From Quillaja saponaria (lineage: Eukaryota > Streptophyta > Magnoliopsida > Fabales > Quillajaceae): a stretch of DNA of 64,000 nucleotides. Of the stretch, positions 1-12,355 are shown in pieces. The stretch spans positions 13,144,001 through 13,208,000 of the forward strand of contig CM055612.1 in the NCBI GenBank assembly GCA_029379385.1. Direction: 5' to 3'. How positions within the stretch are numbered: the first letter of the stretch is position 1; the number at the start of each line of letters is the position of its first letter. Below the pieces are notes generated by a model that worked only from the letters and a program-made list of their open reading frames with translations, ran no database searches and was not told the origin of the DNA. The translations under genes and the position numbers were made by a program.

Positions 1-2257
1 CAAATGCATTATTTGGACGTGTATATTAGTACAGATAATTACTTAAAGTTTACCTTTTTTAGGCATTTCACAGCCCCCTTGAATATTTGTTTATTCTTAC
101 TTACATGCTTAATTAAATTTAATAGCCCAAGTTGAAACATTAACTTTAGCAAATTATCTAGTTTTCTTATTTAGAAACTTTTCCTAAAATCAGCCTAGAA
201 CTCATTTGATTCTTCACATAAACAAAAACAAAGCACTTGAAATTTCCTGGTTGCCAACCTTAGATTTCGATGTTCATAGAATTCTTATACTTGGGAATTA
301 AGCTACTAAACTCTCCAGTACAATGTTTCAAGATGTTAGGAACAATCATTCATAGGTCCTAAGCTAATTCCAAACTTTAACTCCCGACGAAGACTCCCTG
401 ACTGACTTGAGCGCACTAACAATCCTACATTAACCTAGCTGCAGTCCATAAGATCTACTAAAAAATATACTTGGAACCAGGCTACAAAATTTTGTAGACA
501 ATATCTCAAGACCTTAAGCTACATTTTATCTATTGAACTCTTAATTTAATTCAACTTTGAAGACACTCAAAATACTGAATTTCTTTCACCCACGAAATCT
601 GCTCCTTGCACCCCTTCAAAAACCACTTAACTCTCATTTTCCAATACTTTACTCACAACTAACCCTCCTTTGATCATACCCATTAGTCACTTTCATCAAC
701 TCCTTAACTCAATACATCAACCAACCATTTGCTCTTGTTATGAACTTTTTATTCAAATTTTAATAATAATTAATCATCAAGACTTAAATTTACCAAGTTA
801 TAATTAGTTTTCTTGTAAATATTTTATCAAACACCTTGGGTGCATAAATTATTTCTCTAAATGTGTATGTATATCTATATATATACCTATCCCAATTTAA
901 TTGAATGTACTACATTAATTTCACATTAGTTTTCAAGTTATCATAATCATTTAAAAACTTTTACTCATTTAAATTAGAAAGAGTTAAAAATAACTCACAA
1001 TAACCTTCCATTGTTCTACCTTAATCCATCAATTATCTTGTTACTTATTCAAGATTCTTAATTTAATTTCATATAACCCTTCATCCACAACATTAACTCA
1101 TAAGAATACTATTAATTTGAAGTAGTAAAACTTACAAAACATTAAAACTTCAAAGTCAGCCCTCACCCTTTACCAAGAATGCAAGTTGCTGCCATCACTA
1201 AACAGCTACCAATGTTTGCCAAGAAAAAGGATTTAGCTTGTTGCAGGCACAAAGCTCACAAATAGGGGAGGAATTGAAGACATAAGGAAGGCAACTACAA
1301 CCCCAAACAGCCAACAAACCTCACGGCTGCAAGCCAATATGCAGGGCAGTCATATCCTCACTGCTGGAGTAGCCTACAGACAAGAGGAAGAGGAAAAACA
1401 AGACTGCACTATCAAGAAAGGTGTAGCCAGCTAAGGAACTATACAGGCAGAACTAGGAAAGGAGACTTATGACCAAAAAAGGTTGATCTCCTCTTGACAG
1501 AAGCTGGAATGCATGCCTATGGGAGGAGCTTGCTGCTGTCCTATTGCAGGGATCACAAAACAAAGCTGTTACCTGGTCGCTTCCAACTCACGTACACACA
1601 CCCACACCAGATCCAAGTACAAGAGGATGAAGCTAACAAGTGAGGAGGGAAGCTAAACCTCTCAACCAGCAGAAGGGCTTTCAAAGGTAGAACAGTGGAG
1701 GAAGTTTTACGGCTAAACAAGGGTTGCCGCTAAGGATGACTACTAAGGGGCAAGAGCAGTGCAAATCAGTAGCTTCTAATTAGGGAAAAAAATGAGTGAA
1801 GGAAGAGTTGAGATCCTCGGTCAACAGAGGAAGCAAGGAGAGTTCAAGAACCAAAAAAAAAGAAAAAGAATGAAACACAGGCAATGGCAAGGGAGAATGC
1901 ACCGCCACAAAGAAAATAAGATAAAAAGGAAAGAGAAAAAGAAAGAAAAAAAGAAAGAAAAAAAAATCTTGGTCAAAGTCATATAAATCTAACATGTGAT
2001 GTATATTTATTTTTGATTATACCTGTGTATATATATACACTTACTCATTGTAAAAAATCTTGGTCAAAGTCATATAAATCTAACACGATCAAGATTTACA
2101 CCGATTTGTTCTAATTCATATTTTTAATATTGCTTATAATATGTCAATTATATTGTTACTTATTTACTTTGTTTAGTATTTATTATTTTATAACAAAAAT
2201 TTACAAATTGTGTATAAAAATTTAATTTTTTGGTATCAGGTTATGAGGGTTGTAACA
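1..2257 (-). mobile_element. Chromovirus LTR, partial (left edge)
   Basis: Read on the minus strand, this is the 5' part of a long Ty3/gypsy LTR of the family that recurs through the window. The 5' end is at 2,257, where the complement reads TGTTACAACCCTCATAACC, equivalent to the TGTTATAACCCGATATCG start of other copies. Stretches around 180-280 and 730-850 match the LTRs at 22,050-22,150 and 7,330-7,480. The 3' end lies beyond the window. No purine tract adjoins 2,257, so this is a solo LTR or a 5' LTR, not a 3' LTR. The frame of about 65 residues at 1,792-1,986 is Lys/Glu-rich low complexity and I do not regard it as a gene. Confidence 0.8.
1961..2085. repeat. Direct 34-bp duplication, 91-bp period
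   Basis: The same 34 bases occur at 1,961-1,994 and 2,052-2,085, inside U3 of the left-edge LTR. They start AAAAAATCTTGGTCAAAGTC. The copies are identical over this length, which suggests a recent local duplication. Confidence 0.85.
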
Positions 2258-2949
2258 AAGTTATTTTGTTGAGCTTTTATTATAAGTTACATTGTGAAAA
2301 CATGAACCATGGATATATCTTTAAGGGTACAATTTAACTAAGGCAGCAGTATCTTGTTAGTCTCATTTTTATATATATTTCTTAAATTTTTTAGAAGAGT
2401 ATATTTTGATTTGGGATCTACCTTATTTTTTAAAAGTCGTATAATTCCAAGGCACTTGAACATAAATTTCTTAGTGTCTGCACTTTTGACTTTCCAATGC
2501 TGCTTATATATATCTACTTGGAACTTAGGAGAATTAAGAATTTTTGGAGGTAGATTCTTTATTGCTCATCAATTTGCAAAGGCAACCACAGTGCTGTACC
2601 TATATGGTGCAACCATCATGAATGAAACTATTATGCAAATTAAAAGGCAATTGTAAGAGGGTTATCTATCTTTTTCTATATACACCTTGTCAACGATTTT
2701 GTGAATGTGTAGTGAAGTTTTGTCTTTTTCCATGATATATATTACGTTCATACTATGGCATAAGTTATAACTTTCTTTTTTTCCTCTTTTGGGTGTGGTG
2801 GTATATTTTCTTATTTTTTTATGGAGACAAAGAGAAACAAATCTTTTTAGATCTAGTCTAGACAATATGAGACACTAATATAATATTCTCACTTCTCATT
2901 TTTTATATGAAATACTAATCTAACATGGAATATTCTCATGGTGAAATAT
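2258..2949. other. Unassigned AT-rich stretch
   Basis: This lies between the LTR end and the first recognisable transposase residues. An open frame of 100 codons at 2,354-2,656 resembles nothing I know and has ordinary AT-rich composition. The stretch is probably the 5' non-coding part of the CACTA element, but no CACTA 5' terminal repeat is visible. Confidence 0.4.
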
Positions 2950-5410
2950 CTTAGATAATATGGATGGCAAAGAGTAGAGTTGGCTTGAGGTTGACTGTAG
3001 TTAGATGGAATGTAGAATTGAAAACCACTTGCTCGCAGGTGAGTTTATGTCTAATGTTGCGAAGTTTCTTGATTATGCTTATAATTATCCTCAGATTGTT
3101 AAAAATAATAACATATGATGTCCTTGTTGAGTTTGTAAGAACAAAAATTGGAAGTGCTGAGATGAAGTGGGCCTTGACTTGTATAAGAAAGTTATTTAAA
3201 AACTTACAAGTGGTAGACCTTACATAGGGAGGCTGAGGCTTAGTTAGAGGAAACTTAGAATAATCGAGATGTTGATGTCGGTATTTCAAGTAATCGGTAC
3301 ATTGACATGGTTTTGGATGCTATTAGTTTAGATTTCAATTAGGACGAGGAGCTTTGGATTCTCGAGGAGCTGAATTTCGATGCCAAATATTTTTTTGACT
3401 TACTAAAAATTGCAGATGAGCAGTTATGGGAAGGTTGAGATTGGCATTGTCGGTTATTGGCAGTGACATAACTATTGTTTTAACATAAGTGAGAACTGTT
3501 ATAATTAGATTATTTCAAGTATTAAGGGATGTTGCCCTAAGATGAGTTTCTTGAAATTTTTTACATATTAAAGCAAATGGTCAAGAAATTAGGACATAGG
3601 TATGAGAAGATACATGTATATCTCAATGATTGTATTCTTTAATATGAAGAATCAAATAAAAAGTTGCAAGAACGTCAAGTCTGTGGGCATCTGAGATATA
3701 AACGTAAGACCTGATCAAGTAAGAATGATGTACCTTACAAGATCTTGCATCACTTTCCACTTGCGCCTTGGCTCCAAAGGCTCTTTATGTCAATGAACAC
3801 GGCTCAACATATGACTTGGCATGATAAAAAATGTGTTAATAGTTTAATGGATCGCTCGAGTGATGGTAAGGCATGGAAACACTTTGATGACAATTACCTA
3901 TCTTTCTCTGAAAGCTAAGAAATGTTAGATTTGGTCTTGCCATCGATGGATTTAGCCTATTCGGTCATTCCTCAAATGGTCACTCTATATGGCTTGTTTT
4001 TGTTACTCCGTACAACTTACCTCCTGATATATGTATGAAAGAGCAGTATCTATTTTTGACATTGCTCATTCCTAGACTAAAATCTCCTAAGCAAAATACT
4101 GACATCTACTTGAGACCTCTTTTTGATGACTTGAAAAAGTTGTGGAATGAGAGGGTTAACACTTATGATGCATATGGGTGATAATTTCATTATGATGGCT
4201 GCACTTATATGGACCATTAGTGATTTCCCTGCTTATGGAATGATATCGAGTTAGAGTACACATGGAAATTATGCTTGTCTATATTGTATGGAGCGCACAA
4301 AATCGTTTCCTCTTCTTCATAGTTATAAGCAGTGTTGGTTTGATTGTCATCATCAGTTCTTGCCTGTTGATCATCCTTTCCTAAAGCAAAAAGATAAATT
4401 CAAAAAGAACACAGTAGAGAAAGGTTTGCCACCACCACAGTTGTCTGAGGAAGAAGTGTGGGATCGTTTAAGCAAATACAATCAAATAACCTTGGAAATG
4501 CATTCAGAAAATGAAGACTTCCAAGATTTAGAAAATAACATAGTTGGGAAAAAAATAAGTATCTTTTAGGAATTTTCTTATTGGTCAACTAATCTTATTC
4601 GACACAATCTTGATGTAATGTATATTGCGCAGAATGTATTTGATATAGTGATGAATATCAAAGGCAAAACTAAGGGCAATCTAAATGCTAGGATAAATTT
4701 ATAACTATTTTGTAAGCATCCTAAGTTAGAGTTGAGTAATGTTAATGGGAAACTTACTATGCCTTAAGCCTTTTATTGCTTATCGAAACCTCAAGTGAAA
4801 TAAATGTGTCAATAAAAAAAGGTTTGAGGCTCCTCGATGGGTACGATTCAAATCTAGGTCATATTGAGGAGATTCTTTGCATGGTTTTGTAGATATCAAG
4901 CATAAATCCAAACTTGCCTTGTACGAATATTTTATATTAGCTACTCAAGCTCATCAAGTATACTATGCAAGTTATCCAAGTAAAAAATAGAATGATTGGT
5001 GGTTAGTTTGTAACATGGTGGCAAGAAACAATTTTAATTTCTCATCCACTGACATACTAAGTGACGAGGTGCTTCTTTTAGATGATGATATATTTCAAAA
5101 GGTTGAATTACATGTATTTACAGTTACTGAATGCCTGAATTTGAATGCACCTGGAGTTCTTGTAAGTGATTGTCCAAATGAAGAAATGCATCCTAATGAA
5201 ATAAGTGAACCAAGATTTGTTGATGATGATATGAATGAAGAAGAATATGAAAATATTAATGAAAATGAAGACGTTGATGAAGAAATAGATGATGAAAAGG
5301 ATGATGATGAATTAGAAATGGATGATGAAGAAGTTGGGTTTAAATTTGTTAGTGACAATAGCATGCAAGATGATTATCCAAATGTGTATGTCCTTTTGTT
5401 CGTATAGTTT
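2950..5410 (+). pseudogene. CACTA TNP2-like transposase, broken
   Basis: In functional elements TNP2 binds and cuts the terminal repeats. This copy carries many stops and frameshifts, so it is read in pieces. About 3,050-3,240 holds remnants of the N-terminal transposase-associated region, including a DEVGLDLYKK-like string. The LPLAPWLQRLF region and the core follow at 3,750-4,290, including a frameshifted stretch ending in TISDFPAYGM. Then come 4,288-4,569 (QFLPVDHPF, KGLPPPQLS) and about 4,570-4,700 (YWSTNLIRHNLDVMYI), as in PF02992. Much of the DUF4218-like middle is missing. About 4,880-5,100 reads like DUF4216 (YFILATQAHQVYYASYP). The tail at 5,200-5,400 is an Asp/Glu-rich run. Family assignment is firm; the pseudogene status is evident. 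Confidence 0.85.
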
Positions 5411-5606
5411 GCATAATTTTTTTTTTTACTAATTATTTATGTTTGCTATATATGGATTTAGAAAAGGATGATGAAGAATTTGGTTTTGAATATGGTAGTG
5501 ATAATAACGTGCAAAATGATTAACCCAATGCGTATGTCATTTGTTCGTACAGATTGCATAATTTTTACTACTTACTCTTTGTGTTTGCTATATATGAATT
5601 TATATA
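5315..5606 (+). repeat. 146-bp tandem duplication at the TNP2 tail
   Basis: Two diverged head-to-tail units cover about 5,315-5,460 and 5,461-5,606. Each has the acidic coding end (GATGATGAAGAA..., then a GTAGTGA or TTAGTGA-type stretch), then TTTGTTCGTA, TTGCATAAT and TTTGCTATATATG. The unit spans an apparent exon end plus the start of the following intron, so the C-terminal exon was duplicated locally. Confidence 0.75.
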
Positions 5607-5639
5607 TTTATGATTGAGTGAATTTGTGTTATTTTTTTT

Positions 5640-8600
5640 GAAGATCACGGTTCAAAGTATTCACAGATCTAGTTCATCTCATGATTCACCTATTATGGAT
5701 CAATCGGATCTGCCATCACGTAGGTCATCTCATAATCCACCTACAACAAGTCAAATGGATAGGCTGTCATGTAGATCATCTCTAGCTCCACCTCTTACAG
5801 ATCAATCAGATCGTCCTACACATAGTCCTCAGTCTAGTTGCGCCATACCGATAGAGTCTTCATCAGTCCATGCTACATGTTATAATCTTATAGTTAGTGT
5901 ATGTGCTAGAATATGGGTATATAACTTACTGTGAATAAGTGAATATAAATTTTGCGCAAATTAAAATTTAAAATAAATGAAAATTTGAATATATATAGAT
6001 AAATATAAATGTAGGTAAAGCAAGAATTAAATTTCATTTCATTATTAGCTAACTTGGAATTTAGATTTCATTTCATGAAATGTTTTTTTAAAAAGATACA
6101 TGTATAATTAATTGAAGTTGTGGAGAACAAACTTTGTTTACTATGACTTTTGAAAATTTGTTTGTGCCTATGTTACTTTTCTTTCCTTTGATCTTGTATT
6201 ACTTGCCTCCACTGCCTCACTCCTTCCTTTGCAAGATGAAGGCCCTACCTCTTGCTCTTGAAAGACCATTTCTAGCCTTTATTTATTTATTTATTTATTT
6301 TTTTTGCTTAAGAAATCCCCAATTTCCATCTTGCTGAAGTAAAATCCAAGTTATCCCACTACTAATGAGCAACGCTTTTTCCTCTATGACCGGTTATGAT
6401 ATGAACAAGGGAGAGGGTTTTGAGGGCTTTAAGGGGTCATGACAGCAAGGAAATTAAGGGGCAGCGAAGGTGAGTCTTTTCCCTTTTTGTATCAACTTCT
6501 TCTCTTTCCCTTATTGTTTCCATCTAGTTTCCCAAGCTCATAGTTTTCAACTAGCCGAGAGGTATTATTCTTACTAGAAACTGTGAGAAAACAACCTTAT
6601 TTTAGTTTGTGTCAACTGTTAATGCCAATCTTTTTTTTTTCTTTTTTTTTTTTTTTGCAAGAAAATAAATCAACTAGTTGATAGTTTGTCACCTTTATTC
6701 TTTTTTGTTCTGTTGATTATTTGATGCATATACTAATGTGACCCTAGTAAAGTCTCTCTAGAAGTGGGGAGAGAAAGAAAAGGTGTAGCTTAATTGGTAT
6801 CCTCCTGCCTACTAACTCAAAATATAGCACAATTTTCATAGTAGAAAGCTAATGTGCCTAACAATGCTAGTAAACTAGTTTTATGGACCCATCTTCCCCT
6901 TAAGAATCACTTAAGGAGTATGAAGACTGTTAAATTGGAAAAATATCATATACTTGTGATTATGACATGGGCCACCCATGATATCATTCAAAATCCGTAA
7001 CATAATGAAAAAAAAGAAAAAGAAAGAGAACATTCACGAGCATGACAATTGGCTATTTTAACTTCTAGGTACTTTTTGCTTCCTTCCTGTTTAAAGGATA
7101 GTTTTAAGTTCCATGTACCAAGTACATTTGGTTGGAGCTATTAGGTGGTTTGTCTTGCTTTGGGCCAAACGTCCTTTTGGTTTAATTTAAAGGAATCCAT
7201 TAATTATTTATATGAAGACTACATTTTAAATGAGAATTTATTGGTTGAAAAATGAAAATGTAGGGATTTATATTAAATTCTTAATGTATGTACATATAGG
7301 CATACGCATACATTAGTAGAAAAAAAACTTATGCACCTAAGATGTTTGATAAAATGTCTACAAGAAAACTAGCTATAATATAATAAGTAAAACTTGATAC
7401 ATATAATTCTTGGTCATGAGTTGTTATTGGAACTTGAATAAAAGTTCATAAACAAGAGTAGATAATAGTTGGTTAATATTGCAGGTTAAGGAGTTAATGA
7501 AAGTGAGTATTGGGTATAAACAAAAGAGTGTTAGTTGTGGGTAAAGTGTAGGACAATAAGAGTTGAATGGTTTTTGAAGGGATGCAGGGAAGATTTTGTG
7601 GGTAAAAGAAATCTTGTATTTCAGGTGTTTTCAGGGCTGAATTAAATTATGAGTTCTAAAGAGAAAATTTATCTTAGAGTCTTGAGAGGATACCTGCAAA
7701 ATTTTGTAACCTGGTTCCAATTATATTGATAGTTAGAGCTATTGAACTGAGGCTAGGTCTATGCATGATTTTTAGTGAGCTTCAATCAGTCTGGAGAATC
7801 TTGTCGGAGATTGTGATTCGATTTAGCCTAGAACCTCTAAATAAAAATTGTTCCTAACATCTTGATAAACTATACTAGAAAGTTTCATAATTTATTTCCC
7901 AAGTATGAGAATTCCATAAGCATCAAAATTACAAGTTGGTAACCAAAAATTTAGATAGTGCGCTGTTTTTGTTCATATGAAGAATTAAATAAGCTCATGG
8001 CTAATTTTAAGAGAATTTTCTAAATAAAAAAGGTAGTCAACATCCTCAAGATGATTGTTAGACTTGGTTTTATTAAATTTGGTTAAGTATACAAGTGAAA
8101 ATAAACATATATCCAAAGGGATTGTAAGAATATATAAAAACAGTAAACTTTCAATAATTAACTGTACTAATATACATATCCAAATAATACATATGATACC
8201 TATATAGAAAGATATATTTGTCTATTAATACATATGATAAACGAAATTGGATTTTCCTTTTTCCTAGAGAAAGTTATGTTCAATTAACTAAGGTAAGGTC
8301 AGAGCTGCCAAAATCCTGCGTTTTGCAGAATTTGATGCAACTTCAAAGAATAAACTGTGTTGATATATAAATCTAAAAATTTCAAGTGATAGATTATGTA
8401 CAAAGATTAATCTATTGTGCGGGTGCGTAAATGTCTTATAGGGGGTGATACTGTTGTGCTGGGCTGGATTACTCATTGGCCCTTTAGTTGTTTTGTTTGA
8501 TGTTATTGCTCTGATTAATTTGTGATCCTGTGTATTATGTAAATTGTGAATTTATGACTATTACAAAGTATACGTGTAATGTGAATTAAGATATGAATCA

Positions 8601-10660
8601 ATTTGTTACATGATGTTACTATATATGTTATACACTTGTGTTGTGTGATGCTAGTACCTTTTGGGTATGATTTTTCACTCACGGAGTCCATCAAACTCAC
8701 CCCTCTCTTGTGAAATTTTTTTAGTAATAGGAGTTCGGTACATGGCATCGCCGAGCTTGTGACTTGCCGATTGAGTATGACAAAGTATTTCTAGAATCTC
8801 TGACTTGCAGTCAAGAATGAAAGTTTTCAATCACACTAAAATTAAGAGGTGTCTAATTTTTGTATAATGTAAGAGTCTAGCCATTTGTCTTGATTAGGAT
8901 ATGGCTAGAGCAGAGGTCCTCATTGTCTTTGTGTTATTGTTGAAATCATGAACATATGTGTTTATATTGGAAGCATATTCTATATTGTTGGAAACCTTTG
9001 CCAAAATTTTTTTCAATAAATTGTTAACTGTTTTAGAAATAAAATTTTATAATGAATGTTTGTTTTATAAAAGTTACTTTTATTCTTTGGATGGGCCGAG
9101 AGTCATGTTTGTTACCTTATTTTGGAATTAGGGTTACGGAGGTTGGTTATCTAATCCTCCGGCCAGTCATGCCTCCATGAGGGGTGTGACACTACAAATC
9201 CACTGTCACGAGGTAGTATTGTCTATTTGTTTTTTATGTATTATGCGAATTTACCATTTTTATTCATTGAACTATTTAATATACTATATTTGTTGAATAA
9301 TATAGATGATCATGAGTCACTATTAGACACATCTAGAGATATGTCTGATTTTAGGGTCCTTGCCATTGCACTAGTTGCAAGTAGAGGATATGCACAGCTA
9401 GATCCCCTACCTGTAAATCCTAATGATAGACTATTGATTAAAATTAGTACTAAAGGGTATGAATGTTAATTATTTATATTGTTATTATACTTGATTAAAT
9501 AATATAAATATAGTATTTTTTACTTTTTATGTTATTGTTTTCAAATAATATAAATGTAGCATTCGTTACTTTTTGTGTGGACTATAATGACTATTATTTA
9601 TCACACATGCCAAGAATAGTCCTAGCATGGTCTTAGTACCCCGTGGTAGCAAGAGACTTGTGTTATCGACTATTTTTGGTAATTATTATGTTTAAGTGAT
9701 TTAAGATACTTATATTATTTCATATATCCCGCTAATTTGTTGTGAAATTATAGTCTCATTATAGGTTTCAGACAAAGGTAGAGGAGGTACAAGGGAAAAT
9801 TATGTTTAACACTATCTCAGGCAGGCGATATAAGAACCTGTTAAGAGATGCACATGTGAAAGCTAAGAAAATGCGCAAAACAGATGACATAAGCAAGTGT
9901 AGAGGATGGATGCTCGATTAAATGCATCATATAATTGGAAAGGCTTACTTCAATATTGGAGCAATGAGCAATGGAAGAAATATTCCCAAATACGATTACA
10001 AAATCAAGGAACAGGAAAGTGCAGCTTGTTAGGCACGCTGGAGGATCCGTCTCGGTGCTGCAATAGAAAGAGAAAATGGTATACATGTAATTTCATGATG
10101 AATATGTTAATTTTAGCAATCTTTTCTCCTTTACAGGTTATTATGCTAATTATCATTACTTTACTTTTAAATGGTTTTGTAGATAAAAGAATCAGGAATG
10201 TAACCTTCTTCTTTAAAAGTTTACCACCACATCCACAATAGAAAGAATAGTAGACTGTTTGTGAACATGAAATCGTAAAGAATTTATGTTAGTTTTTAAA
10301 TAAATCAATAACATGTTTAAACACACATTTATGCATAGATTATTTTTTAATTAATAAGTGACGTATATTTGTGTTCTTCTAGGAAGACTATGACCATGGG
10401 ATCATTGAGAAATATGGTCAAGATCCTTCAGCTCATCTAGTGTTCGACGAAGATATTTGGTTAAAAGTTTCTAGTGGAGTAAAGAAGAGGGGAAAATTTA
10501 TAGGTATGGAACACTTGCTACTTCAAAAGTATTTTTTGGAGATAAGATTAGTTCTTCGTCTTGTTCCTCATTTGATTCTACTGCATCATCGTACATGGAT
10601 AATGCAACGAATGAAAGAGTTCAAACTTTAGAGGAGCAATTAAAATCACAAAGATAAGCA
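5640..10660 (+). pseudogene. CACTA TNPA-like gene (Transposase_24 type), interrupted
   Basis: This is the second CACTA gene, whose product binds subterminal repeats in characterised elements. The first exon (about 5,641-5,877) encodes a Ser/Pro/Asp-rich stretch with repeated DQSD-like motifs. It is cut at codons for His-Ala-Thr by a solo LTR and resumes at 9,197 (NPLSR). Next come 9,306-9,466 (SLLDTSRDMSDF) and 9,770-10,080, where MFNTISGRRYKNLL, KAKKMRKTDD, then WKGLLQYWSNEQWKKYS match plant transposase family PF03004. 10,380-10,640 carries DYDHGIIEKYGQDPSAHLVF and IWLKVSSGVKK, then a coiled-coil-like ERVQTLEEQL. Stops and a frameshift near 9,930 make it non-functional even without the LTR. 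Confidence 0.8.
5878..9191 (+). mobile_element. Solo chromovirus LTR 1, target duplication CTACA
   Basis: A complete 3,314-bp LTR starts TGTTATAATC at 5,878 and ends GGGGTGTGACA at 9,191. It is flanked by a perfect 5-bp duplication, CTACA, at 5,873-5,877 and 9,192-9,196. No primer-binding site or purine tract is present, so it is the product of LTR-LTR recombination. U3 (5,878 to about 7,300) includes a T-rich leader-like part near 6,200-6,540 with no convincing coding capacity. From 7,330 it matches other LTRs closely. The U5 hairpin is at 9,138-9,160. It lies inside a TNPA-like exon. Confidence 0.92.
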
Positions 10661-12072
10661 AGCGACTAATTTAAAGATCAATGATAAAGGAAAATTATCA
10701 ACTAAGAGGGTGATAAAAACCATGATGGAGGAGTTAGGATTAAGAAGTTCTAGATTGCTTAATCAATTATCAGTTAGTAATTGTCTCAATATATAATAAT
10801 CTCTTTACTACTTTTTTTTTTTATATGATTATGACTTGATTTTCTGGTTTTTGAGAATAGTTTTGGGAAGTTTCCCTTTTTAATTTTGTCAGTGTGTTAT
10901 TTATTGTTGAGGTAAAAAATCTCAATAGTTAGAACTCATGCCAATTGAACTTGAGGGGGATCATTGCTGGTCAAATTTAGATGACTAAATATCTGGTGGT
11001 TTAGTAGGATTTAAGATTGTTATTGACTTTAAGTATGATGTTACTCTGGATTTATCTCACAATGCCTAGATGATTAAAAAAATTTGGCAACATAACCATT
11101 AGGAAAGAAAATAAATGATGCTGAGATTTGGGTGGCAGAAAAATGAAGGAAAAATAACACAACATAGAAAACTGAATTTGTGTTTGGGTGGAAATGTTTC
11201 AAGCTAATGACATTTCCTAGGAAATCAAGCAATGCCTTGTTGAATACTACTTACCTTAGATTTTGTTTAATTAATAAATCAATAAGATTGAAAATATGAC
11301 TTTATGGATCACTTTCTATTGGTTCCTTTACTATTGCTTATGATTGTGTACTTTGAATTAATTTATGGGTTGTATATGATCTGTGAATTTATTTCTTTAT
11401 TTTTCTACAATTATTGAATTCAAAGCTCTTCTATTTAATCATTGCTTGGTCTTGACACATCTGGTTGTGGCAGTTATTGATAGGGTTAGACACCATAATC
11501 TTTAATAAATATATTGATAGGTAATTATTAATCTAATTTAATGGTTAGCACTTAGATATGTCTGGGATGATTATTTTGTTTTTATAATTAGTAGTTGCCT
11601 TTAATCTCAAAAGAGATAGTGGAAGTGAATATGACATAATCTTGGATTGATTTACCTTTCTAGAGTGGTAGAAGATTTGCTAATGAGACATTTTTTCATT
11701 CAATGCTTTTCTAAAAAGTTGTTAAGCATTTTTTTTTCTTTACTCAATTATTGGATTCAATGCTCTTGTATAGGTGAAATGGGAATCAAATGTTAAGCTT
11801 TAAACACGATTCATTTTTATTTATTTTTTTTATTGCTGTTGGCTTTTTGGTTGTGTGTGGTGTGTGATTGTCTAACTTCCTTTTTTTTTCTGATAAAAAA
11901 TGAGAAAGGAAAACTATCAATTGAATAGAGAAAGGAAAATATATGATGTATATTTCTTATGGTCCTTCTATAGGAACATTGGATTTCTCTTCATTAAATG
12001 CTGAAATCACAAAGTAATATACCATTGATGAGAAATAAGTTTTGATTATGAAACTTTTTTCTTTTTTCAATA
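10660..12072 (+). other. CACTA non-coding stretch
   Basis: AT-rich sequence between the TNPA-like exon and a short acidic exon. I see no recognisable coding sequence or other repeat; it is most simply intron or spacer of the CACTA element. Confidence 0.5.
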
Positions 12073-12168
12073 GGGGCATTTGGTGGTTCTTCTAGTACTG
12101 CGGCTGGCGATGAGGATGATAATGATGATGTCGATGATATTAATGATGATCTTCTTGATGACCTGTAA
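12073..12168 (+). pseudogene. Probable last exon of the CACTA second gene
   Basis: The frame after a TTTTTCAATAG acceptor-like site reads AFGGSSSTAAGDEDD and continues as an Asp-rich tail ending at a stop after LLDDL. Short acidic or Gly/Ser C-termini of this kind are common in CACTA-encoded proteins. Assignment rests on composition and position only. Confidence 0.5.
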
Positions 12169-12355
12169 GCTTAGTTACTAGTTTTTTTTACTTTTATTTT
12201 CATTTATTTACTATCAAACCCTTGCTTTTTTTTGGTTTTTGTGTGACGTTTATGTTTTAACCTGAGCAATATTGACAAATATCATTATGAATGAATATGT
12301 CACATTTATGTTTTAATATGAACAATGTTGTAAAATATCATTATGAATGAATATG

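Noticed and set aside
1780..1995. Two opposite-strand open frames of 64 and 71 codons
   Set aside because: Lys/Glu-rich and Phe-rich translations of the same purine-rich low-complexity stretch in an LTR; no gene-like features.
5095..5364. Ser-rich minus-strand frame of 89 codons
   Set aside because: Antisense shadow of the GAT/GAA-rich acidic tail of the CACTA transposase.
6783..6830. tRNA-like string TAGCTTAATTGGTA
   Set aside because: Only a D-arm-like resemblance; no acceptor, anticodon or T-arm pairing follows.
7219..7223. Alternative left target duplication CTACA for solo LTR 1
   Set aside because: Not followed by an LTR start; the copy at 5,873-5,877 directly precedes TGTTATAATC and is the right one.
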